Shown here piece after piece: positions 1 through 4,091 of a stretch of DNA of 21,710 nucleotides. Position 1 is the stretch's first letter; every line of letters starts with the position of its first letter. The notes under the pieces are model-generated. The model worked only from the letters and a program-made list of their open reading frames with translations, had not been told where the DNA came from and made no database searches. Both the position numbers and the translations under genes were made by a program. This stretch comes from a virus. The stretch lies in the IMG/VR virus record IMGVR_UViG_3300009285_002816, positions 1-21,710 of that record; one strand, written 5' to 3'.

Positions 1-149
1 AAATTTTTATGAAGGCGAATTAAAGATTGATAATGCTTGGTATCTGTTCGGCCTTTGATTATCAGATCGTCAATGGCGGAATTAACCGCGTCCAGCTTTT
101 TTTTCAATTCATTCTCTTTTTTTTGTTTTGGAGATTTTAAAATATACAT
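1..149 (-). CDS. Hypothetical Lys-rich protein, C-terminus cut by window edge
   Basis: An ATG on the minus strand at 149-147 opens a frame that runs without a stop to the left edge (49 codons visible). The product starts MYILKSPKQKKENELKKKLD and continues with a charged, probably helical stretch. It follows the 171-443 gene by 21 nt in the same direction and so belongs to the leftward early operon. The leader is A/T only with no Shine-Dalgarno sequence, as in its neighbours. No family is recognised. The C-terminus lies outside the window, so length and function cannot be judged. Confidence 0.6.
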   Translation of the reverse strand, partial: MYILKSPKQKKENELKKKLDAVNSAIDDLIIKGRTDTKHYQSLIRLHKN

Positions 150-170
150 AGTTTTTTTTGTTTTTAGTTT

Positions 171-443
171 TTAATTTAACAATGAATGATAATTAAATTT
201 CTCAAAACAATTTTCGCAAATATCTCTGACTTCTTCATTGCTTTTCATTTTATTCCCGACGCAACCGGCGATTATGCAGTCAAAGCAGAAATTATTTTCA
301 CATTCTTTGCATTTAGCCATTGGATTGCGATAAGTTTGTTTGGACTTGCACCCAAAACAAGTTTTTTTATTTTTTTTCAATCCCTCCCACCACGATGCCC
401 TTTTTTCGCTTTGCGGGGTGGCCGAAATAAGGTTTTCTGTCAT
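171..443 (-). CDS. Small zinc-finger protein (four or more Cys pairs)
   Basis: A 90-residue protein whose central part carries regularly spaced cysteines: CFGC (about residues 29-32), CKEC (45-48), CFDC (53-56), a further Cys in the AGC that follows, and CENC (76-79). This CxxC pairing is that of a treble-clef, FYVE or RING-like structural zinc module. The N-terminal 25 residues are charged and lack a motif. It is probably an intracellular nucleic-acid or protein-binding factor of the early region. It lies between the partial gene at the left edge and the 38-codon ORF upstream, all leftward. The plus-strand frame over this region is a shadow. The exact zinc-finger class is uncertain. Confidence 0.7.
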   Translation of the reverse strand: MTENLISATPQSEKRASWWEGLKKNKKTCFGCKSKQTYRNPMAKCKECENNFCFDCIIAGCVGNKMKSNEEVRDICENCFEKFNYHSLLN

Positions 444-475
444 AAGTGGCGTATACGTATTTTAAGTTTTTTATC

Positions 476-492
476 TTTTAGCTAATCTTAGC
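476..492. repeat. Palindromic element, one copy of a 17-nt inverted pair
   Basis: TTTTAGCTAATCTTAGC here is the exact reverse complement of 12239-12255. Its core is itself an inverted repeat (GCTAA, 2-nt spacer, TTAGC). It overlaps the stop codon of the 478-594 ORF and lies 33 nt upstream of the 171-443 start, where an operator or a short RNA hairpin could act. Two 17-mers matching by chance in a window this size is unlikely, but no function is known. Confidence 0.45.
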
Positions 493-594
493 CTTTTGCG
501 ATGAATAGGCTATCCGAGGGTTCGTTGAGAGCAAATCGCGCCTTAACCTGTATATGCGATTTGTTCCTTCGTTATCCACAGGTAGCTTTAACAT
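478..594 (-). CDS. Small hypothetical protein, 38 aa
   Basis: ATG at 594-592 to TAA at 480-478, encoding a basic 38-residue product that begins MLKLPVDNEGTNRIYRLRRD. It is supported by an extended -10 promoter (TGCTATACT, 612-604) placed so that transcription would start about 3 nt before the ATG, the near-leaderless layout also seen at 3450 and 3601. No domain is recognised. An exact DnaA-box sequence (572-580) lies inside the reading frame, so part of the sequence constraint may be DNA-level. Larger frames on either strand over this region have compositions unlike protein and are rejected. Confidence 0.45.
   Translation of the reverse strand: MLKLPVDNEGTNRIYRLRRDLLSTNPRIAYSSQKAKIS
572..580 (+). 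promoter_or_regulatory. DnaA box (TTATCCACA)
   Basis: An exact match to the bacterial DnaA-box consensus TTATCCACA. Further exact copies lie at 668-676 and 3554-3562, all in the same orientation and none in the structural region. The random expectation for this 9-mer on both strands over the window is about 0.17 copies. Confidence 0.5.
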
Positions 595-603
595 CGTGCT
601 ATC

Positions 604-631
604 AGTATAGCATACTGCTGGCAGAATACAA
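604..631 (-). promoter_or_regulatory. Extended -10 promoter for the 38-aa ORF
   Basis: Reading leftward: TTGTAT at 631-626 (weak -35, three of six), a 16-nt spacer, and TATACT at 609-604 preceded by TGC, an extended -10. Predicted start is near 597, about 3 nt before the ATG at 594. The stretch 605-617 is also a palindrome (AGTAT-AGC-ATACT), so a repressor could bind over the -10. Confidence 0.45.
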
Positions 632-654
632 GCCCTATATTATCGGGCTTTTTT
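630..654 (+). terminator. Terminator-like hairpin, plus-strand orientation
   Basis: AAGCCC (630-635) pairs with GGGCTT (645-650), with an inner 2-bp extension, followed by TTTT. This is the Rho-independent layout for rightward transcription. No rightward gene lies upstream, so it would stop antisense transcripts. Read leftward it sits on the stop codon of the 640-795 gene but lacks a following T tract. Confidence 0.35.
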
Positions 655-795
655 GGCCTTTCCTGACTTATCCACAGCCTTATTTGTCCTTTTGGCCTCG
701 CCGGACAATATACCCATTCGCACGAAATGCGCCTTGCCGTACTTTTTCTGGACGGCCTTGCCGCCCATTCTCGCCACCTCATTGATTGTTTGCAT
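640..795 (-). CDS. KGG-motif small basic protein, 51 aa
   Basis: ATG at 795-793 to TAA at 642-640. The N-terminal half carries GGKAVQKKYGKAHFVRMG (residues 11-28), followed by SGEAKR. This resembles the KGG (Con-10/YciG stress-protein-like) repeat, here in about one and a half copies. The tail is Lys/Ala-rich. Such proteins are small, soluble and highly charged, and their biochemical role is poorly known; a nucleic-acid-associated role is plausible. It has its own upstream promoter (TTGACA-17-TAAACT) overlapped by a 14-nt palindrome. A competing 64-codon frame at 588-782 on the same strand has no recognisable motif and is rejected in favour of this one. Confidence 0.7.
   Translation of the reverse strand: MQTINEVARMGGKAVQKKYGKAHFVRMGILSGEAKRTNKAVDKSGKAKKAR
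668..676 (+). promoter_or_regulatory. DnaA box (TTATCCACA)
   Basis: A second exact DnaA-box consensus, 96 bp from the copy at 572-580 and in the same orientation. It lies inside the KGG-protein frame, where it encodes part of an Ala-Val-Asp-Lys stretch. Confidence 0.45.
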
Positions 796-819
796 ATAGT
801 TTTTTGTTTTTAAAATAAT

Positions 820-858
820 AACTGCTAACAGTTTAGCTTTTATTTTTTATTTTGTCAA
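820..858 (-). promoter_or_regulatory. Promoter with operator-like palindrome
   Basis: Leftward promoter: TTGACA at 858-853, a 17-nt spacer, TAAACT at 835-830. A 14-nt near-perfect palindrome (AACTGTTAGCAGTT, 833-820) covers the -10 and the start site, a typical repressor operator position. Predicted start is about 823, giving a leader of about 28 nt before the 795 ATG. The same -35, spacing and GCTAAACTG -10 block recurs at 2919-2947. Confidence 0.6.
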
Positions 859-952
859 ACTCCCGCCTTTCTATGAACCGGCGCAACCGACAAATAATAT
901 TTTGCGGAACCCATTTTATTTTGAATAATATCCAAAAAAGTTTTTTGGTCAT
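833..952 (-). CDS. Small basic hypothetical protein, 39 aa
   Basis: ATG at 952-950 overlaps the TGA stop of the 949-1230 gene in the ATGA arrangement used repeatedly in this operon, which suggests translational coupling. The product begins MTKKLFWILFKIKWVPQNII and then has an Arg-rich segment (CRLRRFIERREF). The hydrophobic N-terminal part (residues 5-20) could be amphipathic or membrane-associated. No family is recognised. The downstream promoter at 820-858 is embedded in its 3' end. Support comes from the coupled start and tight packing only. Confidence 0.5.
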   Translation of the reverse strand: MTKKLFWILFKIKWVPQNIICRLRRFIERREFDKIKNKS

Positions 953-1230
953 AATTGTTTTATGCAATGATCGCATTCAGGGTGTATTTTCGGAAGCAAA
1001 TGGCGGGCGTGCGGATTCGATTTGTTTTCTTCACGGAGACAATCTTTAATATTTTTATCAATATCGTTTATCGCTTCGTTGTTATTTTCCAAGTCGACAG
1101 TTTTTTTTGCTTTTTTCAGTTCGGCAAAACATTCTTGCAATTCAATTTTCAGTATTGCTTTTTGCCAGCGTGAATATTTTTTCAGGCAAGGCGGGCAAGT
1201 ACAATTATTCTCATAGCCAATATGTCTCAT
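949..1230 (-). CDS. Hypothetical protein with CxxC pairs at both ends
   Basis: A 93-residue protein whose ATG overlaps the TGA of the helicase gene (ATGA). Two cysteine pairs lie near the termini, CTCPPC at about residues 10-15 and CDHC at about 86-89, separated by a charged, probably coiled-coil helix rich in Lys and Glu (about 20-70). Together the pairs could ligate one zinc and bring the ends together as in a zinc-hook-like or antiparallel hairpin arrangement; that fold is inference. Its position directly behind the helicase suggests a replication accessory role, but no family is recognised. Plus-strand frames here are shadows. Confidence 0.65.
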   Translation of the reverse strand: MRHIGYENNCTCPPCLKKYSRWQKAILKIELQECFAELKKAKKTVDLENNNEAINDIDKNIKDCLREENKSNPHARHLLPKIHPECDHCIKQL

Positions 1231-2102
1231 AGTTGTTTTGTGAAATCAAGTTCTTTTAAATTCACTTCTTTTTTAGTTGCGGTTTCAATCGCTTTGCTTT
1301 GTTCTTCATTCATTTCAGAAGTTTCCCGCGTTTGAAAATCGTGCAAAGTAAAAATACTGCCCATATGCCCCCATTCGTGGCGATTTTTAATCAACTTGAC
1401 ATTCCCTTTGCCTTGTTCCCGATCAATAAGCGAAACAACCGCCGCCCAATCCGATAAGTCGCCGATTGATTTTGAATCTTTAATGTCCATAATGTCCGGA
1501 TCGCCGGAGTTTTTCCGAGTATGAGCTGTAAGCATTAGGGCGATATTATGTTTTATGGTGATTGTTTTTAAAGTTTGAATGCAAAAACGAGTGGAAATAT
1601 CCAAATTGGAAGAAAATAAAAGCGGAACGATAAAATCCAAATTATCCAGAAAAATAACTTTGGCGTTAAATTTGATTTTCGCTTCCACGATCCGATCTTC
1701 TAGCCACTTCAAGTTTTTGTGCGTGTATTGAGCGGGCATACAAAGTAAGTGCGTTTTTTGGGGAAATTGCGGAAAACGGCGAACGACCTGAATATTACCC
1801 ATCTCAAAAGAGAAATAACAAGTTTCAATTCCTTGCTCGCTTAGATTAACCGCTAGGGCAATCCCAAAAGTGGTTTTGCCATTATTAGTATTGCCCGTTA
1901 AAATAGCCAAGTCAGTTTCCTCAATTCCGCCGCCTAGTAAAAAATCAAATCGGTCAAATTTCGTTTTAATCATTATTGGGGGTTGCGCTTGGGCTTGCCG
2001 CAATAATTCTTCGTGTTCAATTATTTGATCTTCGCCTTGATAGTCTAAAAGCCTTTTTTGCATTTCCAGCGAGGTCTCATTTTTTTGCGTTGAATTGTTC
2101 AT
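1227..2102 (-). CDS. DnaB-like replicative helicase domain protein (RecA-fold ATPase)
   Basis: A 291-residue ATPase with the RecA-like core of the DnaB/Gp4 family. Walker A is GNTNNGKT (residues 70-77), SFEM (98-101) matches the DnaB SLEM segment, Walker B is VIFLDNLD (149-156), a sensor-like LTAHTRK lies at 191-197, and DSKSIGDLSDWAAVV (209-223) occupies the place of the DnaB segment that ends in the arginine-finger region. The DnaB N-terminal primase-interaction domain is absent: only about 45 residues precede the core. In a phage replication operon this fits a helicase that unwinds DNA at the fork, perhaps recruited by the upstream initiator-like protein. The start overlaps that gene by 26 nt. 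A single-ring loader or KaiC-like ATPase is the main alternative. Confidence 0.85.
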   Translation of the reverse strand: MNNSTQKNETSLEMQKRLLDYQGEDQIIEHEELLRQAQAQPPIMIKTKFDRFDFLLGGGIEETDLAILTGNTNNGKTTFGIALAVNLSEQGIETCYFSFEMGNIQVVRRFPQFPQKTHLLCMPAQYTHKNLKWLEDRIVEAKIKFNAKVIFLDNLDFIVPLLFSSNLDISTRFCIQTLKTITIKHNIALMLTAHTRKNSGDPDIMDIKDSKSIGDLSDWAAVVSLIDREQGKGNVKLIKNRHEWGHMGSIFTLHDFQTRETSEMNEEQSKAIETATKKEVNLKELDFTKQL

Positions 2103-2784
2103 ATTTTTTTATCCAAGTTGATAATCTCTTTTTAACTTCAAAGGTTTTTTCGCCTTCCCAGCGTTCCGCTTTACCGGACTTTGTTTTTTCCGTCCAATAA
2201 TCAATAAATTTATTTACTTCGTTTTTCGCGGTTTCTTGATTAAATCCGTGGGAGAAAAGATATTCAACGACTTTTTGCTGTTTTTCCGTGTTTCCGCAAA
2301 AGTCCCTCATTTCTTCCGCCGGCGTCAACGATCCGTTTCCTTTAAGGGGCGGGTGGGGAGATTTATCTCCCTCACTCACTATTTCTTTTACTTTCTTTTC
2401 CTTTATAGCATTGCCATCGCATTGCGTTCGCATTGCGTTCGCATTATTCCACCTAACCTTAGCAGAATTTCTTGCGCTTTTAGATTTATTTCTTCGTTCG
2501 TTTAGTCGTCGTAAAACAGCATCAGACCAAAACATTTTTTCATCATATTGAAATAACTCAAAGTCAAAAACTATTGATTTTATTAACTTTTCCTCAACTC
2601 TTAATGCGTTCGCAATGCGACCCATATGCGACAGCAATGCGTACCCATTTTCTTCGTATAACATTTCAATTATGCACCAAAAAATTCCAATACCCGCAAC
2701 TCCGACTTCACCCAGAAGCACTGATTCTAATTTAAGATCGTGGCGGGCGTGATAATCGTGTTGAAAATAATAAGTTTCTTTCAT
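2077..2784 (-). CDS. Replication initiator-like protein (DUF4373/Lin1244-type N-terminal domain)
   Basis: I place the start at the ATG of MKETYYFQHDYHARHD (2784), because the DUF4373/Lin1244 family begins at this motif; a 17-codon in-frame extension to 2835 would run through the structured leader. Residues about 3-95 match the family pattern: YYFQHDYHAR, then GVAGIGIFWCIIEMLYEENG, then SDAVLRRLNERRNKSKSARN with SAKVRW. The C-terminal part (FIDYWTEKTKSGKAERW, EGEKTFEVKKRLSTW) matches the tail of phage replication proteins of this class. Proteins of this type are DnaD/initiator-like and act at phage origins. The gene carries two blocks of 11-bp DNA repeats and overlaps the helicase gene, so initiator, origin and helicase appear physically linked. 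Confidence 0.8.
   Translation of the reverse strand: MKETYYFQHDYHARHDLKLESVLLGEVGVAGIGIFWCIIEMLYEENGYALLSHMGRIANALRVEEKLIKSIVFDFELFQYDEKMFWSDAVLRRLNERRNKSKSARNSAKVRWNNANAMRTQCDGNAIKEKKVKEIVSEGDKSPHPPLKGNGSLTPAEEMRDFCGNTEKQQKVVEYLFSHGFNQETAKNEVNKFIDYWTEKTKSGKAERWEGEKTFEVKKRLSTWIKKYEQFNAKK
2408..2451. repeat. Iteron cluster 1: four 11-bp units inside the initiator gene
   Basis: Units begin at 2408 (GCATTGCCATC), 2419 (GCATTGCGTTC), 2430 (GCATTGCGTTC) and 2441 (GCATTATTCCA, weaker). The 11-bp period is one helical turn and is not a multiple of three, so the repetition is not driven by a repeated peptide. This is the form of initiator-binding iterons. Confidence 0.65.
2601..2644. repeat. Iteron cluster 2: four 11-bp units in inverted orientation
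   Basis: Units begin at 2601 (TTAATGCGTTC), 2612 (GCAATGCGACC), 2623 (CATATGCGACA) and 2634 (GCAATGCGTAC), again with exact 11-bp phasing. The core GCAATGCG is the reverse complement of the cluster 1 core CGCATTGC, so the two clusters face each other across about 150 bp that includes an A/T-rich stretch (about 2530-2600). Confidence 0.65.
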
Positions 2785-2798
2785 ATCATTAAACACAA

Positions 2799-2889
2799 AA
2801 CGCTGATAACTGCCTCCTATCGGTCTTGACGGCATTTCTGCCCCGATATTTAGCGATTATCAGCGTTCTATTTTTAATGGCCGTCAAGA
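2799..2889 (-). promoter_or_regulatory. Structured 5' leader with interlocking inverted repeats (pseudoknot topology)
   Basis: Plus-strand coordinates: AACGCTGATAA (2799-2809) pairs with TTATCAGCGTT (2857-2867), 11 bp; TCTTGACGGC (2824-2833) pairs with GCCGTCAAGA (2880-2889), 10 bp. The order A-B-A'-B' is that of a pseudoknot. An AGGAGG (2818-2813, minus) lies in the connecting loop, and a GGCA-GAAA-TGCC hairpin (2842-2831) would compete with stem B. The element lies between the 2919-2947 promoter and the 2784 ATG, so it is in the mRNA leader of the replication genes. DNA-level operator function is the alternative. Confidence 0.65.
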
Positions 2890-2918
2890 ATTTTGGCATA
2901 AAAATTTATTTCATAATC

Positions 2919-2947
2919 AGTTTAGCATAAATTTTTGTTTATGTCAA
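2919..2947 (-). promoter_or_regulatory. Promoter for the replication genes
   Basis: Leftward: TTGACA at 2947-2942 (perfect -35), a 17-nt spacer, TAAACT at 2924-2919, preceded by TGC. Predicted start is near 2912, leaving a leader of about 128 nt. The design is the same as at 820-858. It overlaps the end of the HNH gene. Confidence 0.65.
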
Positions 2948-3325
2948 TGGATTTTTTACTATAATGATTTTGATAATAAATCCTCGCATATTCTTTGTGT
3001 TTAGTATAATTTTTAGTATAATTTTTTTTTCATAACACGATGAACAAAATCCTTTTCCTCTATGTTTATTATTTGTCTTTTTACATATTACACACTGATT
3101 ATACTTTATTGCCCAAGTAGTTATTTTTTTAGCCCCTCTTTTGTTTTTTTCTAATGAATAATGGCATTTGGCGCAAACTAACATTAAATTCTCTAAATCA
3201 TTGTTTTGTTTAGAAATAGGCAAGCTTGAACCTTGTCCGTCTATATGATGAATATGCATTTTTTCTTTTTTTAAAAAACAAACGCCACACTTATTTTGAT
3301 ATTTTTTAATCACTTTATCTCTCAT
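2939..3325 (-). CDS. HNH endonuclease-like protein, probable frameshift at A9 run
   Basis: Starts at an ATGA overlap with the stop of the 3322-3450 gene. The HNH module is clear: CGVC (about residues 13-16), MHIHHIDGQG (23-32), the Asn region NDLENLMLVC (41-50) and CAKCH (50-54), so the His-Asn-His nuclease fold with its zinc Cys pairs is present. A second zinc module follows (CVIC about 77-80, CSSC about 94-97). After that the reading frame becomes hydrophobic and low-complexity (KKIILKIILN, then IIKIIIVK). Adding one A to the nine-A run at 3022-3030 gives a frame reading YTKHKEYARIYYQNHYSKK and ending at 2922, which looks like the usual basic helical tail of such proteins. Assembly indel, real mutation and slippage are all possible. 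Confidence 0.75.
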   Translation of the reverse strand: MRDKVIKKYQNKCGVCFLKKEKMHIHHIDGQGSSLPISKQNNDLENLMLVCAKCHYSLEKNKRGAKKITTWAIKYNQCVICKKTNNKHRGKGFCSSCYEKKIILKIILNTKNMRGFIIKIIIVKNPLT

Positions 3326-3450
3326 TCCGCCATATATGCGTGATTGGCGCCATAAAGGGTTTTTTTATAAAAATATTTAACATAACAAGCACTGCAACGC
3401 TTGCTGTTTGGCGTATGGCCTTCTCGTTTTTGACAATCAATACAAATCAT
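3322..3450 (-). CDS. Small zinc-knuckle protein, 42 aa
   Basis: I start at the ATG at 3450 rather than an upstream in-frame ATG at 3576, because a consensus promoter (3457-3485) places transcription start at or next to 3450 and the upstream extension would cross the divergent control region. The product begins MICIDCQKREGHTPNSKRCS and has CIDC (3-6) and CSAC (19-22), a small zinc ribbon common in phage and Patescibacteria-like HNH-associated proteins. It is the first gene of the leftward operon and is coupled by ATGA to the HNH gene. A DNA-binding regulatory role is possible but not shown. Confidence 0.7.
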   Translation of the reverse strand: MICIDCQKREGHTPNSKRCSACYVKYFYKKTLYGANHAYMAE

Positions 3451-3456
3451 ATTTAT

Positions 3457-3485
3457 ATAATATATGTTATAATGGAAGATGTCAA
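3457..3485 (-). promoter_or_regulatory. Leftward early promoter, leaderless
   Basis: TTGACA at 3485-3480, a 17-nt spacer, TATTAT at 3462-3457, then six nt to the ATG at 3450. The message is predicted to start at, or within a base or two of, the start codon. Its -35 is an inverted copy of the rightward -35 at 3565 (TGTCAAG against CTTGACA). Confidence 0.75.
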
Positions 3486-3516
3486 GTCTATTTTCTAAAA
3501 AAGATAAAGTCAAGGG

Positions 3517-3529
3517 GGGTGTTATACCC
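3517..3529. promoter_or_regulatory. Operator-like palindrome between divergent promoters
   Basis: GGGT-GTTAT-ACCC lies midway between the two -35 boxes (3480 and 3565), where a regulator could affect both promoters. The arms are only 4 bp, so this is a weak call. Confidence 0.25.
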
Positions 3530-3541
3530 ATTTTCGCCAAG

Positions 3542-3562
3542 TTATCCATAAAGTTATCCACA
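3542..3562 (+). promoter_or_regulatory. Tandem DnaA boxes
   Basis: TTATCCATA (3542-3550, one mismatch) and TTATCCACA (3554-3562, exact) lie in a direct repeat of AAGTTATCCA with 12-bp spacing. They sit immediately upstream of the rightward -35 (3565), so DnaA could act on replication or repress this promoter. Confidence 0.55.
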
Positions 3563-3564
3563 AC

Positions 3565-3592
3565 TTGACAAAGCAAAAATAAGGTTTATAAT
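3565..3592 (+). promoter_or_regulatory. Consensus sigma70-type promoter, near-leaderless
   Basis: TTGACA (3565-3570), a 16-nt spacer, TATAAT (3587-3592): both hexamers are perfect. Start is predicted at about 3599, just before the ATG at 3601. It is the only full-consensus promoter found upstream of the virion block. Confidence 0.85.
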
Positions 3593-3600
3593 AATATTAT

Positions 3601-3645
3601 ATGGCTAAAAAAGTAAAAAAATCCAATAAAAAAGCGAAGAAATAG
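3601..3645 (+). CDS. 14-aa Lys-rich leader peptide ORF
   Basis: ATG at 3601 to TAG at 3643 encodes MAKKVKKSNKKAKK: eight of 14 residues are Lys. A perfect promoter ends 8 nt before the ATG and a strong terminator begins at the base after the stop codon, so the ORF fills the whole short transcript. The layout resembles an amino-acid attenuator leader peptide, although a functional small basic peptide or a non-coding transcript is also possible. A ribosome at the stop codon would cover the 5' arm of the terminator. Confidence 0.5.
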   Translation: MAKKVKKSNKKAKK

Positions 3646-3671
3646 GCGATCTTATTAAGATTGCTTTTTTT
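3646..3671 (+). terminator. Rho-independent terminator / attenuator
   Basis: GCGATCTT (3646-3653) pairs with AAGATTGC (3657-3664) through 8 bp including one G-U, with a 3-nt loop, followed by seven T (3665-3671) and a further T-rich run. It lies about 50 nt after the promoter start and before all virion genes. Confidence 0.85.
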
Positions 3672-3683
3672 ATTTTTAAAAGA

Positions 3684-3741
3684 TGTTTAGTGATAAACAG
3701 TTTCTCGGTTAATAATCACCGGAAGACGCAATAAGCGTCTT
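3684..3741 (+). promoter_or_regulatory. Three consecutive hairpins upstream of the late genes
   Basis: TGTTTA-GTGA-TAAACA (3684-3699, GNRA-type loop), CGGT-N8-ACCG (3706-3721) and AAGACGC-AATAA-GCGTCTT (3723-3741) follow the terminator without a gene. The last is followed by only a short T run. Together with the terminator they form a structured leader of about 100 nt ahead of 3760. Apart from these hairpins, the two promoters, the DnaA boxes and the 14-codon ORF, I see nothing else in the 3451-3759 interval. Confidence 0.5.
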
Positions 3742-3759
3742 TTAGAAATAAAAAACAAT

Positions 3760-4077
3760 ATGAGCGAAGAAGAAATGGAAAAATATCTAAAAAATTTAAA
3801 AATCAGTTTTTTAGAGAGTGATATTATTAAAGAAAGAATGAAATTCCGGCAATTTGGATTCATCAAGATAATGCGCCCTGATTGGATGATAATGGAAATA
3901 AAAATGTATTTTAAATATTCTTTTTTAAAAAGAGTAAGATATGCCGCGCAAATACGAATTGTTTTAATTCTAAGATTTTTCAGAGATTTAAAAATTAAAG
4001 TGCGATATTGGCGGAAATACGGAGAATGGCTTCCCAAATCGCAAAGAAATGTGAATAATAACTATGGCGGAAAATAG
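3760..4077 (+). CDS. Hypothetical basic protein, 105 aa
   Basis: ATG at 3760 follows an A-rich leader ending in acaat, the same leader end as at 11778. The product starts MSEEEMEKYLKNLK and becomes strongly basic and aromatic, with segments such as FGFIKIMRPDWMIMEIKMYF and ending WRKYGEWLPKSQ. No domain is recognised. It is the first gene of the rightward block, two genes before the small terminase candidate, so a packaging or regulatory role is possible. The opposite-strand frame is hydrophobic and A/T-driven and is rejected. Confidence 0.55.
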   Translation: MSEEEMEKYLKNLKISFLESDIIKERMKFRQFGFIKIMRPDWMIMEIKMYFKYSFLKRVRYAAQIRIVLILRFFRDLKIKVRYWRKYGEWLPKSQRNVNNNYGGK

Positions 4078-4091
4078 GAATAAAAAATAAT

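Noticed and set aside
186-485. Plus-strand frame of 99 codons
   Set aside because: Phe-rich shadow of the zinc-finger gene at 171-443, whose Cys pairs are clearly real.
588-782. Minus-strand frame of 64 codons starting MRWREW
   Set aside because: It overlaps the KGG-motif frame (640-795) in another register and has no motif; the KGG frame has a recognisable family pattern and a promoter.
501-785. Plus-strand frame of 94 codons
   Set aside because: Its product is Cys/Pro/Tyr-rich without pattern and lies opposite two better supported leftward small genes with promoters (478-594 and 640-795).
2236-2551. Two overlapping plus-strand frames
   Set aside because: Shadows of the initiator gene, Phe/Ser/Arg-rich and opposite conserved family motifs.
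3451-3576. Extended start for the zinc-knuckle gene at 3576
   Set aside because: The extension would translate the divergent promoter and DnaA-box region; the consensus promoter starts the message at about 3450.
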